From assembly GCA_025963385.1 (NCBI GenBank), contig JAOPUT010000243.1, forward strand, positions 1 through 64,000: 64,000 nt of DNA. The letters run 5' to 3'. This DNA is from Mycobacterium sp. (GTDB lineage Bacteria > Actinomycetota > Actinomycetes > Mycobacteriales > Mycobacteriaceae). Shown in pieces: positions 42,411 to 52,834 of this stretch. The translations under genes and the position numbers were made by a program. The notes below the pieces were generated by a model that did no database searches, had not been told where the DNA came from, and was given only the letters and a program-made list of their open reading frames with translations. Positions within the stretch are counted from its first letter, which is position 1. Each line of letters starts with the position of its first letter.

Positions 42411-43385
42411 GTGCAGCGCTGGCGGGGCCAAGACGAGATCCCCACCGACTGGGGCAGATGTGTCGTCACCATCGGTGTGTTCGACGGAGTCCACCGCGGG
42501 CACGCCGAACTGATCAACCACGCCGTCAAGGCGGGTCGGTCACGCGGGGTGCCGACGGTGCTGATGACGTTCGACCCCCATCCGATGGAGGTCGTCTTTC
42601 CCGGCAGCCATCCCGCCCAGCTGACCACCCTGACCCGGCGTGCAGAACTGGTCGAGGAGATGGGCGTCGACGTCTTCCTCGTCATGCCGTTCACCTCGGA
42701 CTTCATGAAGCTGACGCCCGAGCGGTACATCCACGAACTCCTCGTCGAGCGGCTGCACGTCGTCGAGGTGGTGGTCGGTGAGAACTTCACCTTCGGCAAG
42801 AAGGCCGGCGGCAACGTCAGCATGCTGCGCAAGGCCGGGGAACGGTTCGGATTCGCCGTGGAGAGCATGTCGCTGGTGTCTGAACACCACCGCGACGAGA
42901 CCGTCACCTTCTCGTCGACCTACATCCGGTCCTGCGTCGACGCCGGTGACGTCGTGGCCGCCGCCGAGGCGTTGGGCAGACCGCACCGCGTCGAGGGCGT
43001 GGTGGTGCGCGGCGACGGCCGCGGCAGGGGGCTGGGCTTCCCGACCGCCAACGTCGCACCGCCCATGTACTCCGCCATTCCCGCCGACGGCGTCTACGCC
43101 GCATGGTTCACCGTCCTCGGCCACGGCCCCGTCATGGGCACCGTCATCCCCGGCGAGCGCTATCAGGCAGCGGTGTCGGTCGGCACCAACCCCACCTTCT
43201 CGGGTCGCACCCGCACCGTCGAGGCGTTCGTCCTCGACACGCAGGCCGACCTCTACGGTCAGCACGTCGCCGTCGACTTCGTCGCCCGCATTCGCGGTCA
43301 GGAGAAGTTCGACTCGGTCGACGACCTCGTCGTGGCCATGGAGGCGGACACCGCCAGGGCCAGGACGATCCTGTCGGCGCAGTAA
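42411..43385 (+). CDS. ribF: Bifunctional riboflavin kinase/FAD synthetase
   Basis: TIGVFDGVHRGHAELI, VVGENFTFGKKAGG, RGLGFPTANV. Confidence 0.95.
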   Translation: MQRWRGQDEIPTDWGRCVVTIGVFDGVHRGHAELINHAVKAGRSRGVPTVLMTFDPHPMEVVFPGSHPAQLTTLTRRAELVEEMGVDVFLVMPFTSDFMKLTPERYIHELLVERLHVVEVVVGENFTFGKKAGGNVSMLRKAGERFGFAVESMSLVSEHHRDETVTFSSTYIRSCVDAGDVVAAAEALGRPHRVEGVVVRGDGRGRGLGFPTANVAPPMYSAIPADGVYAAWFTVLGHGPVMGTVIPGERYQAAVSVGTNPTFSGRTRTVEAFVLDTQADLYGQHVAVDFVARIRGQEKFDSVDDLVVAMEADTARARTILSAQ

Positions 43386-43392
43386 TCTGATT

Positions 43393-43435
43393 GGGCCTCC
43401 CGGCCCGGTGATCTGGTCGGGCCTCCCGGCCCGGT
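43393..43435. repeat. Two tandem copies (26-bp period) of a GGGCC-TCCC-GGCCC hairpin module
   Basis: GGGCCTCCCGGCCCGGT at 43393-43409 and 43419-43435. Confidence 0.85.
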
Positions 43436-43553
43436 AACGATTCGGTGTGCGCGCCAACCCGCTGTTAGACTCTCCGGCGACCCAGCGTGCGCTGCAGTTC
43501 GCGGCGGCCGCGCCTCAGTTGTAATTCGCGAACCCATGGATGGAGTTTGTTTC

Positions 43554-43823
43554 ATGTCGCTCACCACCGAGCAGAAAAAAGAGATCCTCGGCCAGTACGG
43601 CCTGCACGAGACCGACACCGGTTCGCCGGAAGCGCAGATCGCGATGTTGACGAAGCGGATCTCCGATCTCACCGAGCACCTCAAGATGCACAAGCACGAC
43701 CACCACTCGCGGCGCGGACTGCTGCTGCTCGTGGGTCGCCGCCGCCGTCTGCTGAAGTACATCGCGCAGGTCGACGTGGCGCGCTACCGCTCGTTGATCG
43801 AGCGCCTCGGTTTGCGCCGCTGA
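43554..43823 (+). CDS. rpsO: 30S ribosomal protein S15
   Basis: [69 protein letters not shown]. Confidence 0.97.
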   Translation: MSLTTEQKKEILGQYGLHETDTGSPEAQIAMLTKRISDLTEHLKMHKHDHHSRRGLLLLVGRRRRLLKYIAQVDVARYRSLIERLGLRR

Positions 43824-43828
43824 CCCTG

Positions 43829-44329
43829 GTGAGACCCCTTACCGCGGGCGCCGTCGCGGCGCCCGCGCTGCTCGCCGTCGCGACGGCGTTGATGGGGTGC
43901 TCATCTGCGGCGGCCGCCGACATGCAGGTGGGGGATTGCCTCAAGGTCGGTGGCCCGCCGGACCGCCTGGAGACCACCAAGGTTCAGTGCGGTAGCGCGG
44001 AGTCGGACTTCAGGGTCGTCGGCACCGTCGCGGAGACCGGCCAGTGTCCGACGGACGTCGACTCCTATTACTCGATGCGCAGTGCGTTCAGCAGCTCCGG
44101 GTCGACCGTCTGCATGGACATCGACTGGGTGGTCGGTGGCTGCATGAGCATCGACCCCCACAACGACCGCGACCCGATCCGCGTCGACTGCAACGATGCG
44201 TCCGCGCCCAATCGTCAGCGCGCCACCCAGATCATGCAGAGGGTCGCCAACGTCGACCAGTGCGCCACCGGACTCGGCTACGCCTACGACGAACGCCAGT
44301 TCACGGTGTGCGTCGAGGACGTGTCGTAG
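43829..44329 (+). CDS. LppU-like lipoprotein
   Basis: Signal with lipobox LMGCSS; VGDCLKVGG ... CMDIDWVVGGCMSID; syntenic position between rpsO and pnp. Confidence 0.8.
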   Translation: MRPLTAGAVAAPALLAVATALMGCSSAAAADMQVGDCLKVGGPPDRLETTKVQCGSAESDFRVVGTVAETGQCPTDVDSYYSMRSAFSSSGSTVCMDIDWVVGGCMSIDPHNDRDPIRVDCNDASAPNRQRATQIMQRVANVDQCATGLGYAYDERQFTVCVEDVS

Positions 44330-44383
44330 CAGCCCTCGCGGCGAGTTGGCTGATTGCCGCGGTGTAACATGAACGTGTTTTGA

Positions 44384-44457
44384 GTCCTGTTGGGCTCGAA
44401 CATGCGGTGCGGTTCGCGCATATCCGCGCGCACCGTTCCAGTGCGTCACCTCAGGAC
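44384..44457 (+). ncRNA. Candidate structured 5' leader of pnp/gpsI (nested stems)
   Basis: Outer GTCCTG/CAGGAC helix (44384-89/44452-57) enclosing a CGGTGCG/CGCACCG hairpin (44405-11/44429-35); downstream of a possible TAACAT -10. Confidence 0.4.
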
Positions 44458-44625
44458 CCGTCTACACATGGGCGGTCTTCGGTAGTGGCTGCCGGACCCC
44501 CGTCCATGGGGTCGATCCGGCCGCTTCGATCGACGGCCGTCGGGATTTCCGGGTATCTGCGCGTGACTCGCGAAAAAGGTCAGCAAAACAGCTGAACACG
44601 AGAACCAAAGAGGCCTGACACACGT

Positions 44626-46896
44626 ATGTCTGCAACTGAATTAGAAGATGGCGTTTTCGAATCGACCGCCGTCATCGACAACGGGAGCTTCGGCACCCGC
44701 ACCATCCGCTTCGAGACCGGTCGGCTGGCCAAGCAGGCCGCCGGCGCCGTCGTCGCCTACCTCGACGACGAGACCATGCTCCTGTCGGCCACCACGGCCA
44801 GCAAGACGCCGAAGGACCACTTCGACTTCTTCCCGTTGACGATCGACGTCGAAGAGCGGATGTACGCCGTGGGACGCATCCCCGGCTCGTTCTTCCGTCG
44901 CGAGGGCCGTCCCTCCACCGACGCGATCTTGACCTGCCGCCTGATCGACCGGCCGCTGCGCCCGACCTTCATCTCGGGTCTGCGCAACGAGATCCAGGTC
45001 GTCGTCACCATCCTGAGCCTGGATCCCAAGGATCTGTACGACGTGCTGGCCATCAACGCCGCATCGGCGTCCACCCAGATCTCCGGCATCCCGTTCTCCG
45101 GTCCCGTCGGCGGTGTTCGCGTGGCCTTGATCGACGGGCAGTGGGTTGCCTTCCCCACCGTCGAGCAGCTCGAGAACGCCGTCTTCGACATGGTCGTCGC
45201 CGGTCGCAAGACCGCTGACGACGTCGCCATCATGATGGTCGAGGCCGAGGCCACCGATCGCGTGATCGAGCTGATCGCCGGCGGCGCCGGCGCGCCCACC
45301 GAGGCCGTCGTGGCCGAGGGCCTCGAGGCCGCCAAGCCATTCATCGCCGCACTGTGCGACGCCCAGCAGGAACTGGCCGACGCCGCTGCCAAGCCGGTCG
45401 CCGACTACCCGGTCTTCCCCGATTACCAGGACGACGTGTTCTACGCGGTGTCCTCGGTGGCCACCGACGAGCTCTCCAAGGCGCTCACCATCGCGAGCAA
45501 GGAAGAGCGCGACGCCCGCACCGACCAGATCAAGGTCGAGGTCCTCGACCGCCTCGCCGACACGTACGCGGGTCGTGAGAAGGAGATCGGCGCGGCGTTC
45601 CGCGCGCTGACCAAGAAGCTGGTCCGCCAGCGGATCCTCACGGACCACTTCCGCATCGACGGCCGCGGCATCACGGACATCCGTGCGCTGTCCGCCGAGG
45701 TCGCCGTGATCCCTCGGGCACACGGCAGCGCCCTCTTCGAGCGTGGCGAGACCCAGATCATGGGCGTCACCACCCTCGACATGGTCAAGATGGCCCAGCA
45801 GATCGACTCGCTGGGACCGGAGACGTCCAAGCGCTACATGCACCACTACAACTTCCCGCCGTACTCGACCGGTGAGACCGGCCGCGTCGGTTCGCCCAAG
45901 CGTCGCGAGATCGGCCACGGCGCACTCGCCGAGCGCGCCCTGGTGCCGGTGCTGCCGAGTGTCGAGGAGTTCCCGTACGCCATCCGTCAGGTGTCGGAGG
46001 CGTTGAGCTCGAACGGCTCGACGTCGATGGGCTCGGTGTGTGCGTCCACGCTGTCGCTGCTGAATGCCGGTGTGCCGCTGAAGGCTCCGGTTGCTGGTAT
46101 CGCGATGGGCCTGGTGTCCGACGACGTCGAGGTCGAGGGCGGTGGCACCGAGCGTCGCTTCGTGACGCTGACCGACATCCTCGGTGCCGAGGATGCCTTC
46201 GGCGACATGGACTTCAAGTGCGCGGGCACCAAGGACTTCGTCACGGCCCTGCAGTTGGACACCAAGCTCGACGGCATTCCGTCGCAGGTGCTGGCCGGGG
46301 CGTTGGCTCAGGCCAAGGATGCTCGCATCACGATCCTCGATGTCATGGCCGAGGCCATCGACGAGCCCGACGAGATGAGCCCGTACGCACCGCGGATCAC
46401 CACGATCAAGGTGCCGATCGACAAGATCGGTGAGGTCATCGGGCCCAAGGGCAAGATGATCAACTCGATCACCGAGGAGACCGGCGCGTCGATCTCCATC
46501 GAGGACGACGGCACGGTGTTCGTCGGTGCCAGCAATGGCGAAGCGGCACAGGCTGCGATCGACAAGATCAACGCGATCGCCAACCCGCAGCTGCCCAAGA
46601 TCGGTGAGCGGTTCCTCGGAACCGTGGTCAAGACCACCGATTTCGGCGCGTTCGTGTCGCTGCTTCCGGGTCGTGACGGCCTGGTGCACATCAGCAAGCT
46701 GGGTCGCGGCAAGCGGATCGCCAAGGTCGAGGACGTGGTGAAGGTCGGCGACAAGTTGCGCGTCGAGATCGCCGACATCGACAACCGCGGCAAGATCTCG
46801 CTGGTGCTCGTGGCCGAAGAAGGTGACGCCGCCGAAGCCTCCGCCGAGACCCCGACGGATTCGGGTGCTGCACCCGCCGATGCCGCGACCGTCTAA
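44626..46896 (+). CDS. pnp: Polyribonucleotide nucleotidyltransferase / guanosine pentaphosphate synthetase
   Basis: Two RNase PH domains; KH ([30 protein letters not shown]) and S1 domains. Confidence 0.97.
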   Translation: MSATELEDGVFESTAVIDNGSFGTRTIRFETGRLAKQAAGAVVAYLDDETMLLSATTASKTPKDHFDFFPLTIDVEERMYAVGRIPGSFFRREGRPSTDAILTCRLIDRPLRPTFISGLRNEIQVVVTILSLDPKDLYDVLAINAASASTQISGIPFSGPVGGVRVALIDGQWVAFPTVEQLENAVFDMVVAGRKTADDVAIMMVEAEATDRVIELIAGGAGAPTEAVVAEGLEAAKPFIAALCDAQQELADAAAKPVADYPVFPDYQDDVFYAVSSVATDELSKALTIASKEERDARTDQIKVEVLDRLADTYAGREKEIGAAFRALTKKLVRQRILTDHFRIDGRGITDIRALSAEVAVIPRAHGSALFERGETQIMGVTTLDMVKMAQQIDSLGPETSKRYMHHYNFPPYSTGETGRVGSPKRREIGHGALAERALVPVLPSVEEFPYAIRQVSEALSSNGSTSMGSVCASTLSLLNAGVPLKAPVAGIAMGLVSDDVEVEGGGTERRFVTLTDILGAEDAFGDMDFKCAGTKDFVTALQLDTKLDGIPSQVLAGALAQAKDARITILDVMAEAIDEPDEMSPYAPRITTIKVPIDKIGEVIGPKGKMINSITEETGASISIEDDGTVFVGASNGEAAQAAIDKINAIANPQLPKIGERFLGTVVKTTDFGAFVSLLPGRDGLVHISKLGRGKRIAKVEDVVKVGDKLRVEIADIDNRGKISLVLVAEEGDAAEASAETPTDSGAAPADAATV

Positions 46897-48208
46897 GTCA
46901 TCGCTCCTCACGTCTGCACCAGCAGCTAAGTTCGTTCGACGCAGCACGCTGCCCGGCGGCCTTCGCGTCGTCACGGAGTTCGTTCCGTCGGTGCGTTCGG
47001 CATCGGTGGGAGTGTGGGTGGGCGTCGGTTCACGCGACGAAGGTCAAAGCGTGGCCGGCGCCGCCCACTTCCTCGAGCATCTGCTGTTCAAGTCGACCCC
47101 GACCCGTTCGGCGGTGCAGATCGCTCAGGCGGTCGACGCCGTGGGCGGTGAACTGAACGCGTTCACCGCCCGCGAACACACCTGCTACTACGCGCACGTG
47201 CTCGACGCCGATCTCGAGCTGGCCGTCGATCTGGTGGCCGACGTCGTGCTCAGGGGCAGGTGCGCCGTCGATGACGTCGAGGTCGAGCGCGACGTCGTGC
47301 TGGAGGAGATCGCCATGCGCGACGACGACCCCGAGGACACCCTCGGGGACGTGTTCCTCTCGGCGATGTTCGGCGACCATCCGGTGGGCCGTCCCGTGAT
47401 CGGAAGCATCGAGTCGATCTCCACGATGACTCGCACGCAACTGCATTCGTTCCACGTGCGCCGATACACCCCTGAACGCATGGTCGTCGCAGTGGCGGGC
47501 AACGTCGACCACGACGACGTCGTCGCGTTGGTCAAGGAACACTTCGGGCCGCGCCTCATCGAGGGTCTTGAACCCGTCGCGCCGCGCAAGGGCACCGGTC
47601 GGGTTCCCGGTCAGCCCAGCCTGCGGGTGGTCAACCGTGACGGTGAGCAGACCCACATGTTCCTCGGGGTGCGGACGCCGGGCAGGCACTGGAAGCATCG
47701 CTGGGCACTGTCGGTGCTCAATGGTGCCCTCGGTGGTGGACTGAGTTCTCGGCTGTTCCAACAGATTCGGGAGACGCGTGGGTTGGCGTACTCGGTGTAC
47801 TCCACCATCGACACGTTCTCCGATTCCGGCGCACTGTCCGTGTACGCGGCTTGCCTACCGGAGCGGTTCGACGAGGTCACCCGGGTCTCGACCGACGTGC
47901 TGGCCGAGGTCGCCCGCGACGGGATCACCGAAGCCGAGTGGCGAATCGCCAAGGGCTCGTTGCGAGGTGGACTGGTCCTGGGTCTGGAGGACTCGGGTTC
48001 GCGGATGCACCGAATCGGTCGCAGCGAGCTCAACTTCGGAGAGCACCGGAGCATCGACGAAACGTTGGCACTCATCGATGCCGTCACGCTCGACGAGGTG
48101 AACGCGGTGGCCAAGCAGCTGTTGAATCGACCCTACGGTGCCGCGGTCCTCGGCCCGCACCGATCGAAGAAGTCACTGCCGCAAGCACTTCGGGATATCG
48201 CAGTCTGA
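46880..48208 (+). CDS. pepR: M16-family zinc peptidase (PepR)
   Basis: [23 protein letters not shown] motif; ATG inside the pnp 3' end. Confidence 0.93.
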   Translation: MPRPSKSSLLTSAPAAKFVRRSTLPGGLRVVTEFVPSVRSASVGVWVGVGSRDEGQSVAGAAHFLEHLLFKSTPTRSAVQIAQAVDAVGGELNAFTAREHTCYYAHVLDADLELAVDLVADVVLRGRCAVDDVEVERDVVLEEIAMRDDDPEDTLGDVFLSAMFGDHPVGRPVIGSIESISTMTRTQLHSFHVRRYTPERMVVAVAGNVDHDDVVALVKEHFGPRLIEGLEPVAPRKGTGRVPGQPSLRVVNRDGEQTHMFLGVRTPGRHWKHRWALSVLNGALGGGLSSRLFQQIRETRGLAYSVYSTIDTFSDSGALSVYAACLPERFDEVTRVSTDVLAEVARDGITEAEWRIAKGSLRGGLVLGLEDSGSRMHRIGRSELNFGEHRSIDETLALIDAVTLDEVNAVAKQLLNRPYGAAVLGPHRSKKSLPQALRDIAV

Positions 48209-48256
48209 CGAACCCGTCACTGGTACTGCCGCACCTGTCCGCCGCGCACTGATCGT

Positions 48257-48313
48257 CGAACGTGGATTACCCCCACGCCTTCGGCGATTTGGCGTGGGGG
48301 TAATCCACGTTCG
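48257..48313. terminator. Perfect 23-bp inverted repeat at a convergent junction
   Basis: CGAACGTGGATTACCCCCACGCC - TTCGGCGATTT - GGCGTGGGGGTAATCCACGTTCG. Confidence 0.7.
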
Positions 48314-48326
48314 GCGCCGGGGGGTG

Positions 48327-50051
48327 CTACAGGTCCAGGACCAGATTGCCATCGGGCTGGGCGATGCAGACGAGGATCGATCCCGCAGGGGGCTCCTCGA
48401 GAGGGGGCGGCTGGTACACGGTGGTGCCGTCGAGCACGTCGGTCACGCAGGTGTGGCAGACGCCGCTGCGGCACGAGTACCGGGTTGGCACGTCGCAGGC
48501 CTCGGCCATCTCGAGCAGGCTGTGGTAGTCAGGCGACCAGGCCGCGGCGATTCCGCTGCGGGTGAACGTGATTCGCGGTCCCGTGCCTGGCGGGCCGGCG
48601 GGCTGATGGGGCGGGGGATGCGGGACCGCCACGATGCCGGGGTTGATGGACGGCAGCGTGCCGAACAACTCGGAGTGAATGCTCTCGGATGCGATCCCCG
48701 CTGCGGTGAGCGCCTCGCGCATCGCGGCCATGAAGCCTTGGGGCCCACACAGATACGCGTCGGTGTCACCGGGCAGCTGCAGGGCGGCGATCGCCTGGGA
48801 ACTGAGGCGACCGCGGGTGACGTCAGCGCGGGTGGGCTCGCCTGCGGTGTACACGACGTGTGGATGGGCGTTGGGCAACTGCGCAAGGAGCCCGTCGACC
48901 TCGGCCGCGAAGGCATGCGTGTCGGCGTTGCGGGTGGTGTGGAGCCAGTAGACGTCGCGTCGGCTCTTGGCGTCCACGAGCGCGTGCAGCATGGCTAGTA
49001 CGGGTGTGATGCCAACCCCTGCGGAGATCAGCGCGACCGGCGTGGCGGCGTCGCCGAGGTAGAAGTCTCCGCGCGGCGCGGCGACGTCGAGGACGGAGCC
49101 CTCCCGTGCGTGGGCGTGCAGCCACGAACTGACCTGGCCGTGCTCCTCGCGCTTGACGCTGATGCGGTATCCGGGTGAAGCGGGATCCGCGGACAGCGAG
49201 TAGTTCCGCACCGGTGGCGGATCGCCGGCGCCGAGGACCTTGATCACGAGGTACTGCCCGGGAAGCGGTGTCGGCAGCGTCGTGTCGTCGTCGGCGTCCA
49301 GGTGGATGGACAGAACGTCGGCGCTCTCGGCCGTGGTCCCGGAGACGCGCAGCCGGCGGAAGCCATGCCACCCCGGCTCCACCCCGATCGGTGGTGCCAC
49401 CGCCTGCGCGTCGTCGGCCAGCATGTCTCGAAAGGATTGCTGCCAGCCAGGACTGAGCGCGGGAACGTCGACGACCATGCGCAGCTGCTCCGTGTTCCGG
49501 TTGGGCAGGTAGAGGAGGGCGTCCACGTCGGCGACGCTGAGTTCGTGTCTGCCGCGTCGGGTCCGTTCGATCGCGTCGCCCGCGCGGACGTAGCCCTCGG
49601 TGATGACCCTGAAGTAGAAACCCGGACGGTGATGTGAGACGAGCAGACTCGGCATGTCCGGCTCGTCGAGACGCATGCCGACCCGAAAGCAGGTGACCCG
49701 CGGCTGCGTGACCTCGAACTCGGCGTCGCCGATGCGGTATCGGTCGCCGATGCAGACGTCGTCGTCGCTGAGTCCCGAGATGGTGAAGTTCTCCCCGAAC
49801 TGGCCGGGCTGCAGGTCCTCCCGCCCGAGTTGGGACTTCCAGTAGTCGTAGGACTCGACCTGGTAGACCATCACGGCGCGCTGTTCGCCGCCGTGGCCGC
49901 CGAGATCACCTTGGCCGTCGCCGTCGACGTTGAGCCGTCGCACCATTCGCGGCCCGTCGACAGGGGTCTTGTAGATGCCGGTGTGCACCGTGCTGCCACG
50001 CCACTGCACGTCCTTGGGCATCCCGACGTTCAGTGAAACCAGAGTCCCCAC
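48327..50051 (-). CDS. Three-domain fusion: MOSC + FAD/NAD oxidoreductase + 2Fe-2S ferredoxin
   Basis: YiiM-like MOSC (GDLGGHGGEQRAVMVYQVESYDYW...GQFGENFTISGL), FNR-type RNYSLSADPASPGYRISVKRE, C-terminal YSCRSGVCHTC...C 2Fe-2S site. Confidence 0.88.
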   Translation of the reverse strand: MGTLVSLNVGMPKDVQWRGSTVHTGIYKTPVDGPRMVRRLNVDGDGQGDLGGHGGEQRAVMVYQVESYDYWKSQLGREDLQPGQFGENFTISGLSDDDVCIGDRYRIGDAEFEVTQPRVTCFRVGMRLDEPDMPSLLVSHHRPGFYFRVITEGYVRAGDAIERTRRGRHELSVADVDALLYLPNRNTEQLRMVVDVPALSPGWQQSFRDMLADDAQAVAPPIGVEPGWHGFRRLRVSGTTAESADVLSIHLDADDDTTLPTPLPGQYLVIKVLGAGDPPPVRNYSLSADPASPGYRISVKREEHGQVSSWLHAHAREGSVLDVAAPRGDFYLGDAATPVALISAGVGITPVLAMLHALVDAKSRRDVYWLHTTRNADTHAFAAEVDGLLAQLPNAHPHVVYTAGEPTRADVTRGRLSSQAIAALQLPGDTDAYLCGPQGFMAAMREALTAAGIASESIHSELFGTLPSINPGIVAVPHPPPHQPAGPPGTGPRITFTRSGIAAAWSPDYHSLLEMAEACDVPTRYSCRSGVCHTCVTDVLDGTTVYQPPPLEEPPAGSILVCIAQPDGNLVLDL

Positions 50052-50171
50052 CGCGTCTCCCGTCTCGAGGCCTCGTGACGATTGTTCAGGGGCGCGCGGT
50101 CCGGCTCAAGACCCAAATGCACATCGCCCGGCCGACGCAGGGTCAGCCGGGCGATGGGTGAAACAGGTCTG

Positions 50172-51287
50172 TCAGGCGAGCAGTGCCGCCGGGTCGGTGA
50201 AGGGCAGGCCGAGATCGGAGGCAACCTGCTCGGACACCAGTGCGCCCTCGTGTGTCGAAAGACCCTTGGCCAGTGCGGCATCCGAGGCGCACGCCGCCTG
50301 CCAGCCCTTGTCGGCCAGCTTGAGCACGTACGGCATGGTCGCGTTCGTCAGCGCGAAGGTCGACGTGCGCGGCACCGCGCCGGGCATGTTGGCCACGCAG
50401 TAGAAGACGGTGTCGTGCACGGCGAACGTCGGGTCGTCGTGCGTCGTCGGATGCGAGTCCTCGAAGCAGCCACCCTGGTCGATGGCGATGTCCACCAGGA
50501 CCGCGCCCGACTTCATGCCCGCGACGGTCGCGTTGGTGACGAGCTTGGGGGCCTTGGCACCGGGCACCAGCACCGCACCGATCACCAGGTCGGCCTGCTT
50601 GACTGCCTCTTCGAGCTCGAGGCTCGACGAGTAGCGCGTCTCGATGCTGCCGCCGTACTCGGCGTCGATCTTGCGCAGCGTGTTGACGTTCAGGTCGAAG
50701 ACGGTGACGCGAGCGCCCATCCCCTTGGCGACGGCGGCGGCGTTGTCGCCTGCCATGCCACCGCCGATGACCACGACGTTGGCCGGTGCCACGCCGGGCA
50801 CGCCGCCCATCAGGACGCCGCGGCCGCCGTGGGTGCGCATCAGGTGGTACGCGCCCACCTGCGCGGCGAGTCGGCCCGCAACCTCGCTCATCGGGGCGAG
50901 CAGGGGCAGCGCACCATCGGCGGTCTGGACCGTCTCATACGCGATGGACGTGGTGCCCGACGCCATCAGTGCGTCGGTGCACGGCCTGGACGCCGCCAGG
51001 TGAAGGTAGGTGAACAGCGTCTGGCCCTTGCGCATCCGGCCGTACTCGGACTCGATGGGCTCCTTGACCTTGAGCAGCAGTTCGGCCTCGGCCCAGACCT
51101 CGTCCGCGGTGTCGACGATCTGGGCGCCCGCGGCCTTGAAATCGCGGTCGGCGATCGCCGAGCCGTCGCCGGCGCCGGCCTGGATGAGCACCTCGTGACC
51201 ACGTCGGGTCAGCTCCGCGACACCGGCCGGGGTGATGGCCACCCGGTACTCGTTGTTCTTGATCTCGGTCGGGACTCCGACACGCAT
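50172..51287 (-). CDS. ald: Alanine dehydrogenase
   Basis: [72 protein letters not shown]. Confidence 0.96.
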   Translation of the reverse strand: MRVGVPTEIKNNEYRVAITPAGVAELTRRGHEVLIQAGAGDGSAIADRDFKAAGAQIVDTADEVWAEAELLLKVKEPIESEYGRMRKGQTLFTYLHLAASRPCTDALMASGTTSIAYETVQTADGALPLLAPMSEVAGRLAAQVGAYHLMRTHGGRGVLMGGVPGVAPANVVVIGGGMAGDNAAAVAKGMGARVTVFDLNVNTLRKIDAEYGGSIETRYSSSLELEEAVKQADLVIGAVLVPGAKAPKLVTNATVAGMKSGAVLVDIAIDQGGCFEDSHPTTHDDPTFAVHDTVFYCVANMPGAVPRTSTFALTNATMPYVLKLADKGWQAACASDAALAKGLSTHEGALVSEQVASDLGLPFTDPAALLA

Positions 51288-51380
51288 GACCGCTCCTAAA
51301 GTCGTGTTCTGGTAGCTAAATTGTGAAGAAGATTCAGGTGAAGTACAACACCATCGATGGAGATTCGATAAGATCGACCA
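51288..51380. promoter_or_regulatory. Divergent ald/Lrp-family regulator control region
   Basis: 93-bp AT-richer spacer between divergent ald and an Lrp/AsnC gene, the arrangement known for AldR control of ald. Confidence 0.45.
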
Positions 51381-51896
51381 ATGTCAGAACGATCTTCGAA
51401 GTCGGTCGTGCCCAGCCCGGCGTCGCCGAAGAATGTTCGACCCGCTGACCTCGACGACACCGACCGGCGCATTCTGACCGCGCTGCACGGCGATGCCCGG
51501 ATGTCCAACAGTGCGCTCGCGGAGCTGGTCGGGATTGCGCCGTCGACCTGTCACGGGCGGGTGCGCCGACTCCAGGACATCGGCGTGATCCGTGGTTTCT
51601 ACGCCGACATCGATCCCGCCTCGATCGGTCTTGCGATGCAGGCGATGATCTCGGTCAGCCTGCAGTCGAATGCGCGCGGCAAGATCGGCACGTTCATCGA
51701 GCACATCCGCAAGCGCCCGCAGGTGATGGACGTCTACTTCCTCGCGGGCGCCGACGACTTCATCCTCCACGTCGCGGCGCGCGACACCGACGACCTTCGC
51801 TCGTTCGTGGTGGAGAACCTCAACGCCGACGCCGACGTGGCGGGTACCCAGACCTCGCTGATCTTCGAGCACCTGCGCGGAGCGTCGCCGCTGTGA
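51381..51896 (+). CDS. Lrp/AsnC-family regulator (AldR-like)
   Basis: LDDTDRRILTALHGDARMSNSALAELVGIAPSTCHGRVRRLQDIGVIRGF; divergent from ald. Confidence 0.9.
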   Translation: MSERSSKSVVPSPASPKNVRPADLDDTDRRILTALHGDARMSNSALAELVGIAPSTCHGRVRRLQDIGVIRGFYADIDPASIGLAMQAMISVSLQSNARGKIGTFIEHIRKRPQVMDVYFLAGADDFILHVAARDTDDLRSFVVENLNADADVAGTQTSLIFEHLRGASPL

Positions 51897-52771
51897 GTGT
51901 GGAGGAGGATCTCGACGAGCTCTACGGCGTCGCTCCGGAGGAGTTCACCGCACGACGCAAGGAACTGGTGGCGGCGGCGAAGAAGCGTGGCGACGCCGAG
52001 CCGGCCAAGCTCGTCGCCGCGGCGCGAAGGCCGACGGCGGCGGCGTGGGTGGTGAATGCACTGGTGCGGGCCGACGACACCGCACGGGCCAGGCTTGGCG
52101 ACCTCAGTGAGCGGCTACGCGCGGCGCACGCGTCCATGGACGGCGCTCGCATCCGTGAATTGTCCTCCGAGCAACGCAAACTCGTCGACCAGCTGGTGCT
52201 GGCTGGACTCAAGGCCGCCGACGTGTCCCAGCCGTCGGCGGCGCTGCGCGACGATGTGGTGGGCACGCTGCAGGCGGCCATTGCCGATCCCGACGTCGCA
52301 GCGCGTCTCGGTCGGCTGGAGAAGGCTGAAAGGTGGTCGGGCTTCGGTGATTTCGGGTCGGTCACCGCGGTGGGTGCGGCGCGCAAGCCGAAGGCTCCAA
52401 AAGCTCCGAAGGTGCCGGAGTCCGAATCGTCCGACGATCGCGAGTCGGTCGAGAGCGAGGTGGCTGCTGCGACGGAACGCGTCGCCTTGGCGCGGGCTGA
52501 CGTCGACGATGCGGAACACGCACTTCATGACGCGGATGACCTGCTGTCCGAACGTACGGCCAAGCTCGCGACCGCGCGCAGGCGCTATGAGAAGCTCCTC
52601 GAGACGCTGAGCGCCGCCGAGCGGGAGGTCGAGACCGCCGACGAAGAGGCGACGGCGGCCGAGCGAGCCGCCAAGGAGGCGGCCGATCGATTGGCCGCGG
52701 CGGCAGCTGAGCTACACGTTGCAGAAGGTGAGTTGGCAAGGCTCGACCCACCGACCAAGGCGTCGAGATAG
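51893..52771 (+). CDS. Hypothetical coiled-coil protein
   Basis: 292-aa ORF with 4-nt overlap to the upstream gene; Ala/Glu-rich heptad-like C-terminal half. Confidence 0.75.
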   Translation: MSVEEDLDELYGVAPEEFTARRKELVAAAKKRGDAEPAKLVAAARRPTAAAWVVNALVRADDTARARLGDLSERLRAAHASMDGARIRELSSEQRKLVDQLVLAGLKAADVSQPSAALRDDVVGTLQAAIADPDVAARLGRLEKAERWSGFGDFGSVTAVGAARKPKAPKAPKVPESESSDDRESVESEVAAATERVALARADVDDAEHALHDADDLLSERTAKLATARRRYEKLLETLSAAEREVETADEEATAAERAAKEAADRLAAAAAELHVAEGELARLDPPTKASR

Positions 52772-52820
52772 CGCTGGCAGTCGAATCTCCCGCAGAAATC
52801 GACTGCCAGCGCTATCTCGA
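52763..52820. terminator. Perfect 22-bp inverted repeat overlapping the upstream stop codon at a convergent junction
   Basis: TCGAGATAGCGCTGGCAGTCGA - ATCTCCCGCAGAAA - TCGACTGCCAGCGCTATCTCGA; TAG at 52769-52771 lies in the left arm. Confidence 0.7.
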
Positions 52821-52834
52821 TGTGTGGCCGACGG

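Noticed and set aside
44641-46974. 777-aa minus-strand ORF antisense to pnp
   Set aside because: Composition is the usual high-GC antisense shadow (Asp/His/Arg/Leu-rich, no recognisable domain) of a certain pnp gene on the plus strand.
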